Shown: positions 18,625 through 31,075, counted from the stretch's first letter. The stretch: DNA of 64,000 nt from Pseudomonadota bacterium (GCA_029779475.1 JAKPAN010000033.1:1-64000), one strand, 5' to 3'. Numbers and translations are program-made. Notes: generated by a model from the letters alone, not told the origin.

Positions 18625-20370
18625 ATGCCGATGAATCAAGTTTTCGTCCACGCCGAAGATCGTCGTTACCGCAACGTCGACGTCGAAAAAGCCCGCGGCG
18701 TGACGTACACGCCACCCGCGCTCGCCCGATTCGTAGCGGAGCGAATGATCGAAAACGCCGATCTGGAAGGTCGCGACGCTCTTGCCGTGCTCGATCCGGC
18801 GATCGGCGATGGCGCGCTCGTGCTTGCCTTGCTCGATGCGCTGCGAGGAAAAACCGGCGCGAGGCTGCGCATCAGCGCCTTCGACACCGATCCCGTCGCG
18901 CTCGACGGTGCGGCGCGCCGCATCCGCGAGCGCCATCCGCACGTGGAACTCGACTTCACGAACGGCGATTTCCTCGATTTCGCGCTGCTCGCCGACGACT
19001 CGGACGCTCCGACACTGTTCGGGCAGCGTGCGATCCAGCCTTTCGATCTGGTCATCGCCAACCCGCCGTATGTCCGCACGCAGATTCTCGGCGCGGATCG
19101 GGCGCAATGGCTTGCGCGGGCGTTCGGGCTGGAAGGGCGCGTGGACCTCTATCAAGCGTTCCTGCTGGGCATGGCGCGCGTGCTCGCGCCGACTGGCACG
19201 ACGGGCGTCATCGTCTCCAACCGTTTCATGACGACCAAGGGCGGCGGCATGTTGCGCGGCGCGCTGCGTCAGCGCTTTTCGCTGCGTCAGGTTTGGGATC
19301 TGGGCGACACGCGGCTGTTCGACGCCGCGGTTCTGCCGGCGGTCGTCATCGCGCGCGGCGCCTCGGGCCATGCGCAGGCGGCCCCGTTCTTCGCTTCGGC
19401 TTACGAAGCCAAGGACGCGCCGCAGGCTCATGCCGCCGACGCGATCGCCGCGCTCGGTCATGAAGGCATCGTGGCGATTGCCGACGGGCGCCGGTTCCAC
19501 GTGCGTCGCGGCTTGCTCGACGATTCCGGGTCGCCGCAGAGCGTGTGGCGACTTGCTTCGCGCGCCACCGATGAATGGCTGGCCGAGGTGGACCGTCACG
19601 CGTGGGGACGTTTCGGCGATATCGGGAAAATCCGTGTCGGCGTGAAGACCTGCGCGGACAAGGTATTCATCCGCGAAGACTGGGACGAGGTTTTCGGTAC
19701 GAACAAGCCTGAATTGTTGCGGCCGCTGACGACGCACCACGTAGCCGGGCGCTTTCGCGCCATGATGGCAGCGCACAAGCGGGAGATTCTCTATCCCCAC
19801 GAAGTCGTGCAAGGACGCAGGCAGCCCGTCGAACTGGAACGTTTCCCGCGCAGCGACGCCTATCTGCAATCGCACCGGCGAACGCTGGAACGGCGCAGTT
19901 ACGTTCTGGAAGCAGGCCGTCGCTGGTACGAATTGTGGGTGCCGCAGGATCCCGCGGCGTGGAGTGCGCCCAAGCTCGTGTTTCGCGACATTTCCGAACG
20001 TCCGACGTTCTGGATGGACATGAGCGGTGCGGTCGTCAATGGCGATTGCTATTGGCTCGCCGCCGACCGCGAGAACGCGATCGATCTGCTTTGGCTCGCC
20101 GCCGCCGTCGCCAATTCGACGTTCGCGGAAGCTTTCTACGATCGCTGCTTCAACAACAAGCTCTATGCGGGACGACGACGGTTCATCACCCAATACGTCG
20201 AGCGCTTCCCGTTGCCCGATCCCACCATGCCGCTGTCGCGCGACATCGTTGCTTGCGCGCGTGCCATCCACGAAGCCGACCACGCGCCATCGGTGCCGCA
20301 ACTGGAGCGCGATCTCGACGAACGAGTCTGGCGCGCGTTCGGCTCAGGCATCGAAGAAGTTCCGCGGTAG
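18625..20370 (+). CDS. N6-adenine DNA methyltransferase of a restriction-modification system
   Basis: A protein of about 581 residues, gamma-type (TaqI/Eco57I-like) methyltransferase. It has the SAM-binding region AVLDPAIGDGALVLALLDA, the acidic motif ISAFDTDPVAL, the catalytic NPPY (VIANPPYVRTQ, near residue 150) and a C-terminal specificity domain with the TaqI-like pattern FRDISERPTFWMDMSG. It should methylate adenine and protect the host from the convergent nuclease. Start is uncertain: ATG 18625, ATG 18631 or TTG 18616, none with a strong ribosome site. The 3' end overlaps the nuclease gene tail-to-tail by 27 bp. Recognition sequence cannot be deduced. Confidence 0.9.
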   Translation: MPMNQVFVHAEDRRYRNVDVEKARGVTYTPPALARFVAERMIENADLEGRDALAVLDPAIGDGALVLALLDALRGKTGARLRISAFDTDPVALDGAARRIRERHPHVELDFTNGDFLDFALLADDSDAPTLFGQRAIQPFDLVIANPPYVRTQILGADRAQWLARAFGLEGRVDLYQAFLLGMARVLAPTGTTGVIVSNRFMTTKGGGMLRGALRQRFSLRQVWDLGDTRLFDAAVLPAVVIARGASGHAQAAPFFASAYEAKDAPQAHAADAIAALGHEGIVAIADGRRFHVRRGLLDDSGSPQSVWRLASRATDEWLAEVDRHAWGRFGDIGKIRVGVKTCADKVFIREDWDEVFGTNKPELLRPLTTHHVAGRFRAMMAAHKREILYPHEVVQGRRQPVELERFPRSDAYLQSHRRTLERRSYVLEAGRRWYELWVPQDPAAWSAPKLVFRDISERPTFWMDMSGAVVNGDCYWLAADRENAIDLLWLAAAVANSTFAEAFYDRCFNNKLYAGRRRFITQYVERFPLPDPTMPLSRDIVACARAIHEADHAPSVPQLERDLDERVWRAFGSGIEEVPR

Positions 20371-21390
20371 CGGAATCTGCAACTTGGCATTGCGGCCCTT
20401 GCCGCCGAATCGCGCAAAGCGCGTGAAAAACGCCTCGCCCGTGGTCACGAACAGGTGCCGCAACTCGACTTGCCCGTTGACAATGGCAGCGTGGAAGACC
20501 GCGTAGCGCACGTCGCAATGGCGAATGCGATACCGGTTGATGGCGGGCATGTCGAGCAGCGCGGTGCTGTCGGGTGCGACCAGCCCGAGATCGATGGTCG
20601 GTGAGGTCTGCAATTTGACTTCCAGAAGCTGATGGCGGACGTCCGGAAATTTTCCATCGTCCTGATAGTGGCGATAGCCCAGCGCCTTGCAGACCAGAGC
20701 GTGCAGGGCGGCGCCGCGATTGCGCTCCTGATCGGCGCCGGCGTTCGGGAAACGCCGGCCCAACAGCGGCGACAAGCGTGCAAAAACGGCGTCGATGGAA
20801 AGAATTTCCCGCGCCACCGGAAGCAGCGTCGGCGCCGTGACTTGCCGCAAATCGACCGCCGGGGCGACGAGCGGCCGCAGGCCGCGCGTATCTTGCGCGC
20901 AGATCAACTCGGCTTTGTCGCGGCCGGGAATGCAGCGAGCCTGATATTTGTGCGTGAGCGTGCCAGTCGTGTCCAGTTGTGCCAGCCGGTCGCCGGTAAC
21001 GACCCTGACCCGCGTCACAACATCCGCTTCGGACACTCGGACGATCACGTAGCGTCTGGACGCGGCGATGTCCTCGTTGAAAATCTGAAGGTTGTCGGAT
21101 TTCTGGATGTAGACATCGAACATCTGGCCCGGGAAACGTGGGCGGGTTCTCTTGAACGATGCCGGAGCCTCGTATCCGAGCACTTCGCAAACGCGCGTCT
21201 TCACCACCTTCGAGCGCGTTCGCAACGGAAGGCCGGCCAGTCGCAAACCGCGCAGCCCGCAATCGATCAGTGCTTCTAGTTGCGACGTGGGAATCCACAG
21301 TCGCCGGTCGTCGATCGCAATGGCATCGTAGAGGCCGAGGCCCGACGCTCGGATCGCGTCGAAGTAGCGCCTCGGAGCGGCCGCGCTCAT
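20344..21390 (-). CDS. Predicted type II restriction endonuclease (PD-(D/E)XK candidate)
   Basis: From ATG 21390 (MSAAAPRRYFDAIRASGLGL) it has 348 residues. I do not recognise the family with certainty. The C-terminal third has FPDVRHQLLEVKLQ, a compact PD...ExK arrangement followed by TIDLGL, consistent with a PD-(D/E)XK nuclease core; the N-terminal part (LWIPTSQLEALIDCGLRG) may bind DNA. Context is decisive: a C-protein-like gene overlaps its start by ATGA and a DNA methyltransferase is convergent. Role and target are inferred. The track start at 21519 runs back through the regulator gene in another frame. Confidence 0.78.
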   Translation of the reverse strand: MSAAAPRRYFDAIRASGLGLYDAIAIDDRRLWIPTSQLEALIDCGLRGLRLAGLPLRTRSKVVKTRVCEVLGYEAPASFKRTRPRFPGQMFDVYIQKSDNLQIFNEDIAASRRYVIVRVSEADVVTRVRVVTGDRLAQLDTTGTLTHKYQARCIPGRDKAELICAQDTRGLRPLVAPAVDLRQVTAPTLLPVAREILSIDAVFARLSPLLGRRFPNAGADQERNRGAALHALVCKALGYRHYQDDGKFPDVRHQLLEVKLQTSPTIDLGLVAPDSTALLDMPAINRYRIRHCDVRYAVFHAAIVNGQVELRHLFVTTGEAFFTRFARFGGKGRNAKLQIPLPRNFFDA

Positions 21391-21635
21391 GCGTCCTCTC
21401 GCGTCAGCAGGTCGATCGCGGTGACATCCAGCGCCGCGGCGAACAATTCCAGCGAACCGAGTGTGATGTTGCGTTCGCCGCGTTCCACAGAACCGACATA
21501 GGTTCGATGCAGGCCGCACAAGCTCGCCAGTTCTTCCTGCGAAAGCTCGCGCTCGCGTCGCAATCGACGGATGTTGTCGGCCAACGTCTCGATCAGGGGC
21601 TGGCTTGGCTTCCTGAGCTTTTTCTTCGGCTTCAT
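21387..21635 (-). CDS. XRE-family controller (C) protein of the restriction-modification system
   Basis: A protein of 82 residues with one helix-turn-helix of the Cro/C1 type (LADNIRRLRRERELSQEELASLCGLHRTYVGSVERGERNITLGSLELFAAALDV). Size and the RTYVGSVERGERN recognition stretch match C proteins that time expression of restriction genes. Its stop overlaps the nuclease start (ATGA), the usual C-R arrangement, and a palindrome lies about 55 bp upstream. By analogy it would first activate and then repress its own C-R operon, delaying the nuclease until DNA is methylated. The basic N-terminus (MKPKKKLRKPSQ) may be extra. Confidence 0.9.
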   Translation of the reverse strand: MKPKKKLRKPSQPLIETLADNIRRLRRERELSQEELASLCGLHRTYVGSVERGERNITLGSLELFAAALDVTAIDLLTREDA

Positions 21636-21690
21636 GTCGTCCGCAGGCGATCGATTCGGCCGATGCAGATTCGACGAGCTGATGCTTTTG

Positions 21691-21702
21691 AGTCTACAGA
21701 CT
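21691..21702. promoter_or_regulatory. C-box-like operator of the restriction-modification system
   Basis: Perfect palindrome AGTCT-AC-AGACT, 55 bp upstream of the controller start. It contains the GACT/AGTC half-sites typical of C-protein boxes. Only one copy is obvious, whereas many C operators have two sites side by side. Confidence 0.55.
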
Positions 21703-21734
21703 ATCCGTAGCGACGCGCCGGACGGCGCGCCCGC

Positions 21735-22982
21735 TCAAGGCGACGGCATCGCTGCCGCACCGCGCCTTCCGCGCACGCATAGCGCGAGCATCGGCGTCGT
21801 CATCAGCGTCGTGGCGATGGCCATGACCATGAGCATCGTGAAGATCTCGTAGCCGATCACGCCGATGTCCAGGCCGACTTTCATGACGATGAGTTCCATC
21901 AGCGCGCGTGCGTTCATGAGTGCGCCGACCGCGAACGATTCGCGCCACGGCAACCCGGATATGCGCGCGCCGGCACCGGCGCCGAGCACCTTGCCGGCGA
22001 CCGCCGCGACGAGGATCAGCATGAGCGCGGGCAGGCCGGCCCCGCTGAACGCGTCGGGCGTGGTGTTGAGGCCGGCCAGCGCGAAGAACACCGGCATGAG
22101 CACGAGCACGGCGACGTGCTGCAGGCGTTCGATCAGCGTGGCGAGCAGGCGGTCGTCGCGCGGCAGGCAGGCGCCGAACAGGAACGCGCCGAATACCGCG
22201 TGCAGGCCGAGCCATTGCGTCATCGCTGCGAACGCGAAGCAGCCGATCAGCAGGAAACCGAGCAGCGAGCCTTCCGGTTTGCCGTCGGGCGCGTGACGCG
22301 CGAGCGCGCGTGCGAGCAGCGGGCGCATGAGGCCGAAGCCGAACGCCGCGAGCAGGGCGCCGCCGACGAGCATGCGCGCGAACGCGGCCCAGCCGGTCGC
22401 GGCCTGGATCAATCCGACGACGAGCGCCAGCACGATCCAGGCGAGCACGTCGGCGATCGCGGCGGACGCGAGCGAGAGCTGGCCGAGCGGCGTATGCGTC
22501 ATCGCGCGCTCTTTCAGGATGCGCGCGAGGATCGGAAACGCGGTGATCGCCATCGACGCCGACATGAACAGCGCGAACGGCCAGAAGGCGACGCCTTTCG
22601 GCGCGAGCGTCGGATGCAGCAGCGGCGCGATCGCGAGGCCCGCGGCCATCGGCACGAGCACGCCGAGCACCCCGACCCAGCCTGCCGCGCGGGCCTGCGC
22701 CGCGCCGTTGCCGGGCGCGCGCAGTTCGGCGCCGACGATGAACATGAACAGCACGAGGCCGATCTGACTCAGCGCGTCGAGTCCGGCGAGCTGGTCGCGC
22801 GGGAAAACCGCCATCTGCCAATCCGGCGCGAGCGCGCCGAACGCGATCGGGCCGAGCACGATACCGGCGATCATCTCGCCGATCACCGGCGGCTGGCCGA
22901 GATGGCGCAACAGCAGCGCGAGCACTCGCGCGGTGAAGAGGATCACCGCAAGCTGGACGAGCAGAAGCGGGATGTGGCCCAT
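21735..22982 (-). CDS. CPA2-type monovalent cation/proton antiporter
   Basis: From ATG 22982 (MGHIPLLLVQLAVILFTARV) it has 415 residues and about 12 hydrophobic helices. It resembles the Na+/H+ exchanger domain of Kef/NapA proteins (RHLGQPPVIGEMIAGIVLGP near the start; SLASAAIADVLAWIVLAL contains the conserved Asp region; MNARALMELIVMKVGLD near the end). It lacks the RCK/TrkA-N domain of Kef channels. The start is two bases after the glycosyltransferase stop, so it is the last gene of the KS-CLF-glycosyltransferase operon. Whether it has any role in pigment physiology is unknown; the ion carried cannot be stated. Confidence 0.88.
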   Translation of the reverse strand: MGHIPLLLVQLAVILFTARVLALLLRHLGQPPVIGEMIAGIVLGPIAFGALAPDWQMAVFPRDQLAGLDALSQIGLVLFMFIVGAELRAPGNGAAQARAAGWVGVLGVLVPMAAGLAIAPLLHPTLAPKGVAFWPFALFMSASMAITAFPILARILKERAMTHTPLGQLSLASAAIADVLAWIVLALVVGLIQAATGWAAFARMLVGGALLAAFGFGLMRPLLARALARHAPDGKPEGSLLGFLLIGCFAFAAMTQWLGLHAVFGAFLFGACLPRDDRLLATLIERLQHVAVLVLMPVFFALAGLNTTPDAFSGAGLPALMLILVAAVAGKVLGAGAGARISGLPWRESFAVGALMNARALMELIVMKVGLDIGVIGYEIFTMLMVMAIATTLMTTPMLALCVRGRRGAAAMPSP

Positions 22983-22984
22983 CC

Positions 22985-23745
22985 TCAGGCTCCTGTCGGC
23001 GGGTCGACGATCAGCGGCGGTGTCGAATGCGAGGCGCGGTAGCTGGCGACGATGTGGCCGTAATGCGCGACGCGCTTGATCGTGTACCAGGTGATGCGCG
23101 ACACGTCGCGCACCGGGCGGAAATGGCTGCCGCGGAATTCGCCGTGGTAGCGCGAGTCGATCGGCACGGAGACGACGCCGAGCTTCTTTTCGCGCGTCGC
23201 CGCGATGAGCAGCGCGGCTTCGAAGACGAAATCGTCGTCTTCCAGGTCGGCGAGGTCGAGCGCCGCGCGCGGGTAGTAGCGCTGGCCGCTCTGCGTGTCG
23301 GAGATGGGCACGCCGCAGCCCCACGAGATGCCCCAGTCGGCGACCGCGTTCGCGCGGCGTCGCGCGGGCGGCTGGTTTTCCTTGTTGCGGATGCGCGCGC
23401 CGATGACGATGTGTTCGGGATATGCGCGCGCCGCGGCGAGCATGCGCGGGATGTCGCTGGCCAGGTGCTGGCCGTCGCCGTCCATCGCGATCACCGCGTC
23501 GAAACCGAGTTCGAGCGCCTTGCGGAAACCGTCGCGCAAACCCTGGCCCTTGCCGAGCGGCTGGTCGTGGCGGATCAGCGTGACCGGCAGGTCGGCGATG
23601 CGTTCGACGGTCGCGTCGGTGGAACCGTCGTCGATGACGATGACGTTCGGCGCGATCGCAAGCACCGATTCGACGACCCCGCGGATCGCGAGCTCCTCGT
23701 TGAGCGCGGGGATGACGACCGCGACGCGCGCGGGATCGGTGGCGC

Positions 23746-23749
<4 letters not shown>
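22985..23749 (-). CDS. Family 2 glycosyltransferase of the pigment locus
   Basis: From ATG 23749 (MSATDPARVAVVIPALNEEL) it has 254 residues: GT-A fold with the DDGSTD motif (VIVIDDGSTDATVERIAD), the metal-binding MDGDGQHLASDIPRML and a polyprenyl-phosphate-mannose-synthase-like core (GARIRNKENQPPARRRANAVADW, SDTQSGQRYY). It shows no C-terminal membrane helices. Start overlaps the chain-length-factor gene stop (ATGA). Glycosyltransferases of this kind recur in aryl-polyene clusters, where they may build the lipid-sugar anchor. Donor and acceptor are not known. Confidence 0.88.
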
Positions 23750-26813
<3,064 letters not shown>

Positions 26814-26823
26814 TCGGCTCCGC

Positions 26824-27309
26824 TCACTTCCACTGGTACAGCGTGTAGTACACCGGCGATACCGGCCCTTCGTTCGGGTCGCGCACGAGGCGGCCGCTGC
26901 CGTCGTTGGTGACGAAGGTCTGGATCGGGCCGTTGATGGGGACGATGCGGATCATCCAGATGCGGCCGTTCTGGCGGTATTCCTCGACGGTGTCCGAACC
27001 CTGCTGGCGTTTGGTGACGTCGCTCGTGGCGATGCGGTCGCGATTGGCGGCGGCGTCGCGCGAGGCCTTGTCGCGAACGAGGCGGTTGTCGGGCTTGGGC
27101 AGCGGTGCGAGCGGGTCTTGCGCCTGTTGCGCGGGCGCGGACCGTTCGGTCGCATCCTGCGCGACCGGCGTGGTCGCAGCGACACCCGGATCGCTCATTC
27201 CCGGCGGCGGCGGAACATCGGCGGGCTTGGGTTTGTCGCTCGGCGGCGCGGCGAACGCCTGCGCGGCGGCGAGGAACAGGAGAGTGAGCAGCGGAGCGGT
27301 GCGGTTCAT
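26824..27309 (-). CDS. DUF2782-domain secreted protein
   Basis: From ATG 27309 it has 161 residues: signal peptide (MNRTAPLLTLLFLAAAQAFA), a Pro/Ala-rich middle of about 60 residues, then the conserved C-terminal domain (DTVEEYRQNGRIWMIRIVPING...YTLYQWK). DUF2782 proteins are known from gammaproteobacteria, often near polA as here; their function is unknown. The basic-acidic linker (NRLVRDKASRDAAANRDRI) is probably flexible or helical. It is divergent from the secreted-protein gene at 27433. Confidence 0.8.
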   Translation of the reverse strand: MNRTAPLLTLLFLAAAQAFAAPPSDKPKPADVPPPPGMSDPGVAATTPVAQDATERSAPAQQAQDPLAPLPKPDNRLVRDKASRDAAANRDRIATSDVTKRQQGSDTVEEYRQNGRIWMIRIVPINGPIQTFVTNDGSGRLVRDPNEGPVSPVYYTLYQWK

Positions 27310-27432
27310 GGCGGGGCCCTCGATCGATGCAGACAGACTAGCAGAGCCCGCGTGAGCGATCGCTGTCGCGCGGTTCGGGTTTTCGCGGCGATCGTGCGTA
27401 ACAGGCATGGAACCGTCTTGTGGAGTCGTTCC

Positions 27433-28209
27433 ATGAACCTGCGTCTTCGACGCGTCCTGCAGGCCGCGGCCTGGTGCGCGGCCACCTTTTCGACGGCAGC
27501 GTTTGCCGAGCCTTCGACGCCTGCCGACACGCCTGTGCCGCTGACGTTGTCCGGTGTCGATCAGGTGACGCCTTGGTTTAACAGCTTGCCCGCCACGAGC
27601 ATCGGCACTGTCTGGTATTGCGGCAGCAATCCGCCGATCTACGCGACGCGCGTGATGGCCTACGCGGGCTTCAGCCATCCGCCGCCGGACTTAACGCCGG
27701 CGGTCGGCGAGGTGTTCTATACGCACGTCGTGATCGGTCATCCGGGCAATCCCTGCACGGGGAGCGCGGTCGGGCTCGAACTGATCCTGCCGCCCGGCAT
27801 CGAGATCGCCAATTCGGCGAACGATCCCGTGTTCTGCTTCTCGATGGTGCCCAACCCGAGCAAGCACCTGATCAATCTCGACACCGATCCCGACTACGGT
27901 TGCCCGACGAGTTTTCCGCTCGGGCTCGAAGGCTATGCGGTGCGCCCGTTGCACGGCGGCCTGAGCAACAGCGGCGCATGGGGCATGGCGATGGGGTTCT
28001 ATCTGGAGATCCTGATTCCGCTGCGCGCGACGCAGGTGCAGTTCGGCAACAACCCGATCAAGTGGCGCGTGAATCCGGATGTCGGCGTGGTCGGTTACGC
28101 GCAGGTGGGGCCGCAGGTGAACGGCGACGTGATCTTCCGCGACTCGATCGACGCCAATCTGCTCAACCTCGACCTGTGCACGCTGACGCCGACGCCGGCC
28201 GGATGCTGA
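27433..28209 (+). CDS. Secreted protein of unknown function with C-terminal FRDxx motif
   Basis: A protein of 258 residues with a signal peptide (MNLRLRRVLQAAAWCAATF, cleavage near AFA). I do not recognise a domain. It has several Cys residues (WYCGSNPP, GNPCTGSAVG, VFCFSM, DYGCPTSF, DLC, AGC) that could form disulfides after export, and a beta-rich pattern. Near the end it reads GDVIFRDSIDANLLNLD, which resembles VVLFRDGFELGGD near the C-terminus of the giant protein at 39389. The gene is intergenic to DUF2782 and polA; no operon partner is evident. Confidence 0.7.
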   Translation: MNLRLRRVLQAAAWCAATFSTAAFAEPSTPADTPVPLTLSGVDQVTPWFNSLPATSIGTVWYCGSNPPIYATRVMAYAGFSHPPPDLTPAVGEVFYTHVVIGHPGNPCTGSAVGLELILPPGIEIANSANDPVFCFSMVPNPSKHLINLDTDPDYGCPTSFPLGLEGYAVRPLHGGLSNSGAWGMAMGFYLEILIPLRATQVQFGNNPIKWRVNPDVGVVGYAQVGPQVNGDVIFRDSIDANLLNLDLCTLTPTPAGC

Positions 28210-28318
28210 AGGCTCGAAGCTGGCGATGCGAGGCTGACAGTCCGTTGCCGAACCTTTCGGCGTTGCATTGCCGGCGGGCGCGCGCGAAGCTGCGCGCCCA
28301 ACGTTTTTCCGGGCCGAC

Positions 28319-31075
28319 ATGCCGCAGCGCCTCGTCCTCATCGACGGTTCCTCGTACCTGTACCGCGCGTTCCATGCGCTGCCGCCGCTGACCAACGCCA
28401 TCGGCGAGCCGACCGGCGCGCTGTTCGGCGTGGTCAACATGCTGCGCGCGATCCTCAAGCAGAAGCCCGACTACGCGGCCTTCGTGCAGGACGCGCCCGG
28501 CCCGACGTTCCGCGACGAACTCTATCCCGCGGACAAGGCGACGCGGCAGGCCACGCCCGACGATCTCATCGCGCAGGTCGAGCCGATGCTCGCGATCGTC
28601 GCCGCGCTCGGATTCCCGATCCTGCGCGTGTCCGGCGTGGAAGCCGACGACGTCATCGGCACGCTCGCCAGGCGCGCGGCCGCGGACGGCATCGACGTCG
28701 TCGTCTCGACCAGCGACAAGGACTTCGCCCAACTCGTCGCGCCCGGCATCACGCTGGTCAACACGATGACGAACACGACGCTGGATGCGGCCGGCATCGT
28801 CGAGAAATTCGGCGTGCGGCCGGAGCAGATCGTCGACTACCTCGCGCTCATGGGCGACAGCGTCGACAACATTCCCGGCGTCGAGAAATGCGGCCCGAAG
28901 ACCGCGGCGAAGTGGCTGGCCGAATACGGCACGCTCGACGGCGTCATCGCGCACGCGGCGGATGTCGGCGGCAAGATCGGCGAGAACCTGCGCAAGGCGC
29001 TGCCGCAACTGCCGCTGTCGCGCCAGCTCGCGACGATCAAAACCGACGTGCCGCTCGATCTCGGTCCGCGCGAACTGCCGCTGCGCGAACGCGACGTGGA
29101 AACCCTGCGCGGCCTGTACAAGCGCTACGAATTCAATGCGGCGCTCAAGGAACTCGACGCGGGCAACGGCAGCGCAGCCGAAGCCGCGCTCGCGCCGGCG
29201 GTTGTCGCAGAAGAGGCTTCGGGCGAAGCCGGATCCGCCACGCCTGCCCGGGCATCCGAACCCGCGGTCCCCGGCGAATACGACCTCGTCACCACGCCTG
29301 CGCAACTTGACGCGTGGCTCGACAAACTCCGCGCCGCGCCGCTGATCGCGTTCGACACCGAGACGACCTCGCTTGATCCGATGCTCGCCGACATCGTCGG
29401 CCTGTCGTTCGCCGTCGAGCCCGGTCGCGCGTGCTACATCCCGGTCGGCCACGACTATCCCGGCGCGCCGGCGCAGTTGCCGCGCGACACGGTGCTTGCG
29501 GCGCTGAGGCCCATTCTCGAGGATCCCGCGCGGCCCAAGCTCGGCCAGCATGCGAAGTACGACATCAACGTGCTGTCGAGCGCGGGCATCGAAGTGCGCG
29601 GCGTCGAACACGACACGATGCTCGAATCCTACGTGCTGCATTCCACTTGGCGGCACGACATGGACACGCAGGCCAAGCGCGTGCTCGGCGTCGACACGAT
29701 CCATTACGAGGACGTTGCCGGCAAGGGCGCGAAGCAGATTTCGTTTTCGCAGGTCGACGTCGACACCGCGTGCCGCTACGCCGCCGAAGACGCCGACATC
29801 ACGCTGCGCCTGCATCTCGCGCAATGGCCGAAGTTCGATGGCGAACCGAAGCTGCGCTCGGTCTACGAAGCGATCGAAATGCCGCTCGTGCCCGTGCTCG
29901 CGCGCATGGAGCAACGCGGCGTGCTCATCGACGGCGTGGCGTTGAAGAAGCAGAGCCACGAACTCGCCAAGCGCATGCACGAGTTGACCGAGCGCGCCTA
30001 CGCGCTCGCCGGCCACAGCTTCAGCCTCGACTCGACCAAACAGCTCGGCGCGATCCTGTTCGACGAGCTGAAACTGCCCGTCGTCGTGAAGACGCCTGGC
30101 GGGCAACCTTCGACGAACGAAGAAGCGCTCGACGCGATCGCCGACCAGCACGAACTGCCGCGCGTGATCCTCGACTATCGCGGCCTCGCGAAATTGCGCA
30201 GCACCTACACCGAAAAGCTCGCCGAAATCGTCAACCCGCGCACCGGCCGCGTGCATACGAGTTACGGCCAGGCGACGGCGGCGACTGGCCGCCTGTCCTC
30301 GTCCGATCCGAACCTGCAGAACATCCCGATCCGCACCGAGGAAGGCCGCAAGATCCGGCAGGCCTTCGTCGCGCCGTCTGGCTGGAAGGTGGTGGCAGCG
30401 GATTATTCGCAGATCGAACTGCGCATCATGGCGCACCTGTCGGGCGACGCCGGTCTGCTCGCCGCGTTCCACGGCAACCAGGACGTGCACCGTGCGACCG
30501 CGGCCGAAGTGTTCGGTCTGCCGCCGAGCGAGGTCGATGCGAACCAGCGCCGCGCCGCGAAGGCGATCAACTTCGGCCTCATGTACGGCATGAGCGCGTT
30601 CGGCCTCGCGCGCCAGCTCGGCGTGCCGCGCGGCGAAGCGCAGGACTACATGGCGCGTTACTTCGCGCGCTATCCGGGCGTGGCGACGTTCATGGAGGAA
30701 ACGCGCGAGCAGGCGCGGCGCGACGGTTATGTCGAAACGCTGTTCGGTCGCCGCCTGTATCTCGACTACATCAACTCGCGCAACCAGGCGCAGCGCGCGG
30801 GCGCCGAACGCGCCGCGATCAACGCGCCGATGCAGGGCACCGCGGCCGACATCATCAAGCGCGCGATGATTTCCGTCGACGCTTGGCTCGCCGGGCAGGC
30901 CGATCGCGCACGCATGCTCATGCAAGTGCACGACGAACTCGTATTCGAAGTGCGCGAGGACGCAGTCGAAGAGATCGTCGCCGGCGTCCGCGAGCGCATG
31001 TCGGGCGCGGCGCAGCTGTCGGTGCCGCTCGTCGTCGACGTCGGCGTCGGCGCGAACTGGGACGAGGCGCATTGA
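28319..31075 (+). CDS. polA: DNA polymerase I
   Basis: Repair and primer-removal polymerase of 918 residues from ATG 28319 (MPQRLVLIDGSSYLYRAFHA). The 5'-3' exonuclease domain (residues about 1-290, GVEADDVIGTLARRA, GDSVDNIPGV), an intact 3'-5' proofreading domain (LIAFDTETTSLDP, HAKYDINVLSS) and the polymerase domain (DYSQIELRIMAHLSGD, RRAAKAINFGLMYGMS, LMQVHDELVFEV) are all present. A low-complexity Ala/Glu linker joins the first two. The upstream extension to 28268 has no family match. It is followed by an sRNA candidate, the same relation seen for Spot 42, ErsA and sX13 in other gammaproteobacteria. Confidence 0.98.
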   Translation: MPQRLVLIDGSSYLYRAFHALPPLTNAIGEPTGALFGVVNMLRAILKQKPDYAAFVQDAPGPTFRDELYPADKATRQATPDDLIAQVEPMLAIVAALGFPILRVSGVEADDVIGTLARRAAADGIDVVVSTSDKDFAQLVAPGITLVNTMTNTTLDAAGIVEKFGVRPEQIVDYLALMGDSVDNIPGVEKCGPKTAAKWLAEYGTLDGVIAHAADVGGKIGENLRKALPQLPLSRQLATIKTDVPLDLGPRELPLRERDVETLRGLYKRYEFNAALKELDAGNGSAAEAALAPAVVAEEASGEAGSATPARASEPAVPGEYDLVTTPAQLDAWLDKLRAAPLIAFDTETTSLDPMLADIVGLSFAVEPGRACYIPVGHDYPGAPAQLPRDTVLAALRPILEDPARPKLGQHAKYDINVLSSAGIEVRGVEHDTMLESYVLHSTWRHDMDTQAKRVLGVDTIHYEDVAGKGAKQISFSQVDVDTACRYAAEDADITLRLHLAQWPKFDGEPKLRSVYEAIEMPLVPVLARMEQRGVLIDGVALKKQSHELAKRMHELTERAYALAGHSFSLDSTKQLGAILFDELKLPVVVKTPGGQPSTNEEALDAIADQHELPRVILDYRGLAKLRSTYTEKLAEIVNPRTGRVHTSYGQATAATGRLSSSDPNLQNIPIRTEEGRKIRQAFVAPSGWKVVAADYSQIELRIMAHLSGDAGLLAAFHGNQDVHRATAAEVFGLPPSEVDANQRRAAKAINFGLMYGMSAFGLARQLGVPRGEAQDYMARYFARYPGVATFMEETREQARRDGYVETLFGRRLYLDYINSRNQAQRAGAERAAINAPMQGTAADIIKRAMISVDAWLAGQADRARMLMQVHDELVFEVREDAVEEIVAGVRERMSGAAQLSVPLVVDVGVGANWDEAH

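Noticed and set aside
18595-20301. 568-codon minus-strand ORF opposite the methyltransferase
   Set aside because: The plus strand carries NPPY and other methyltransferase motifs; the antisense product has none.
28163-31072. 969-codon minus-strand ORF opposite polA
   Set aside because: Shadow frame of polA; no recognisable domain and Arg/His-rich composition.
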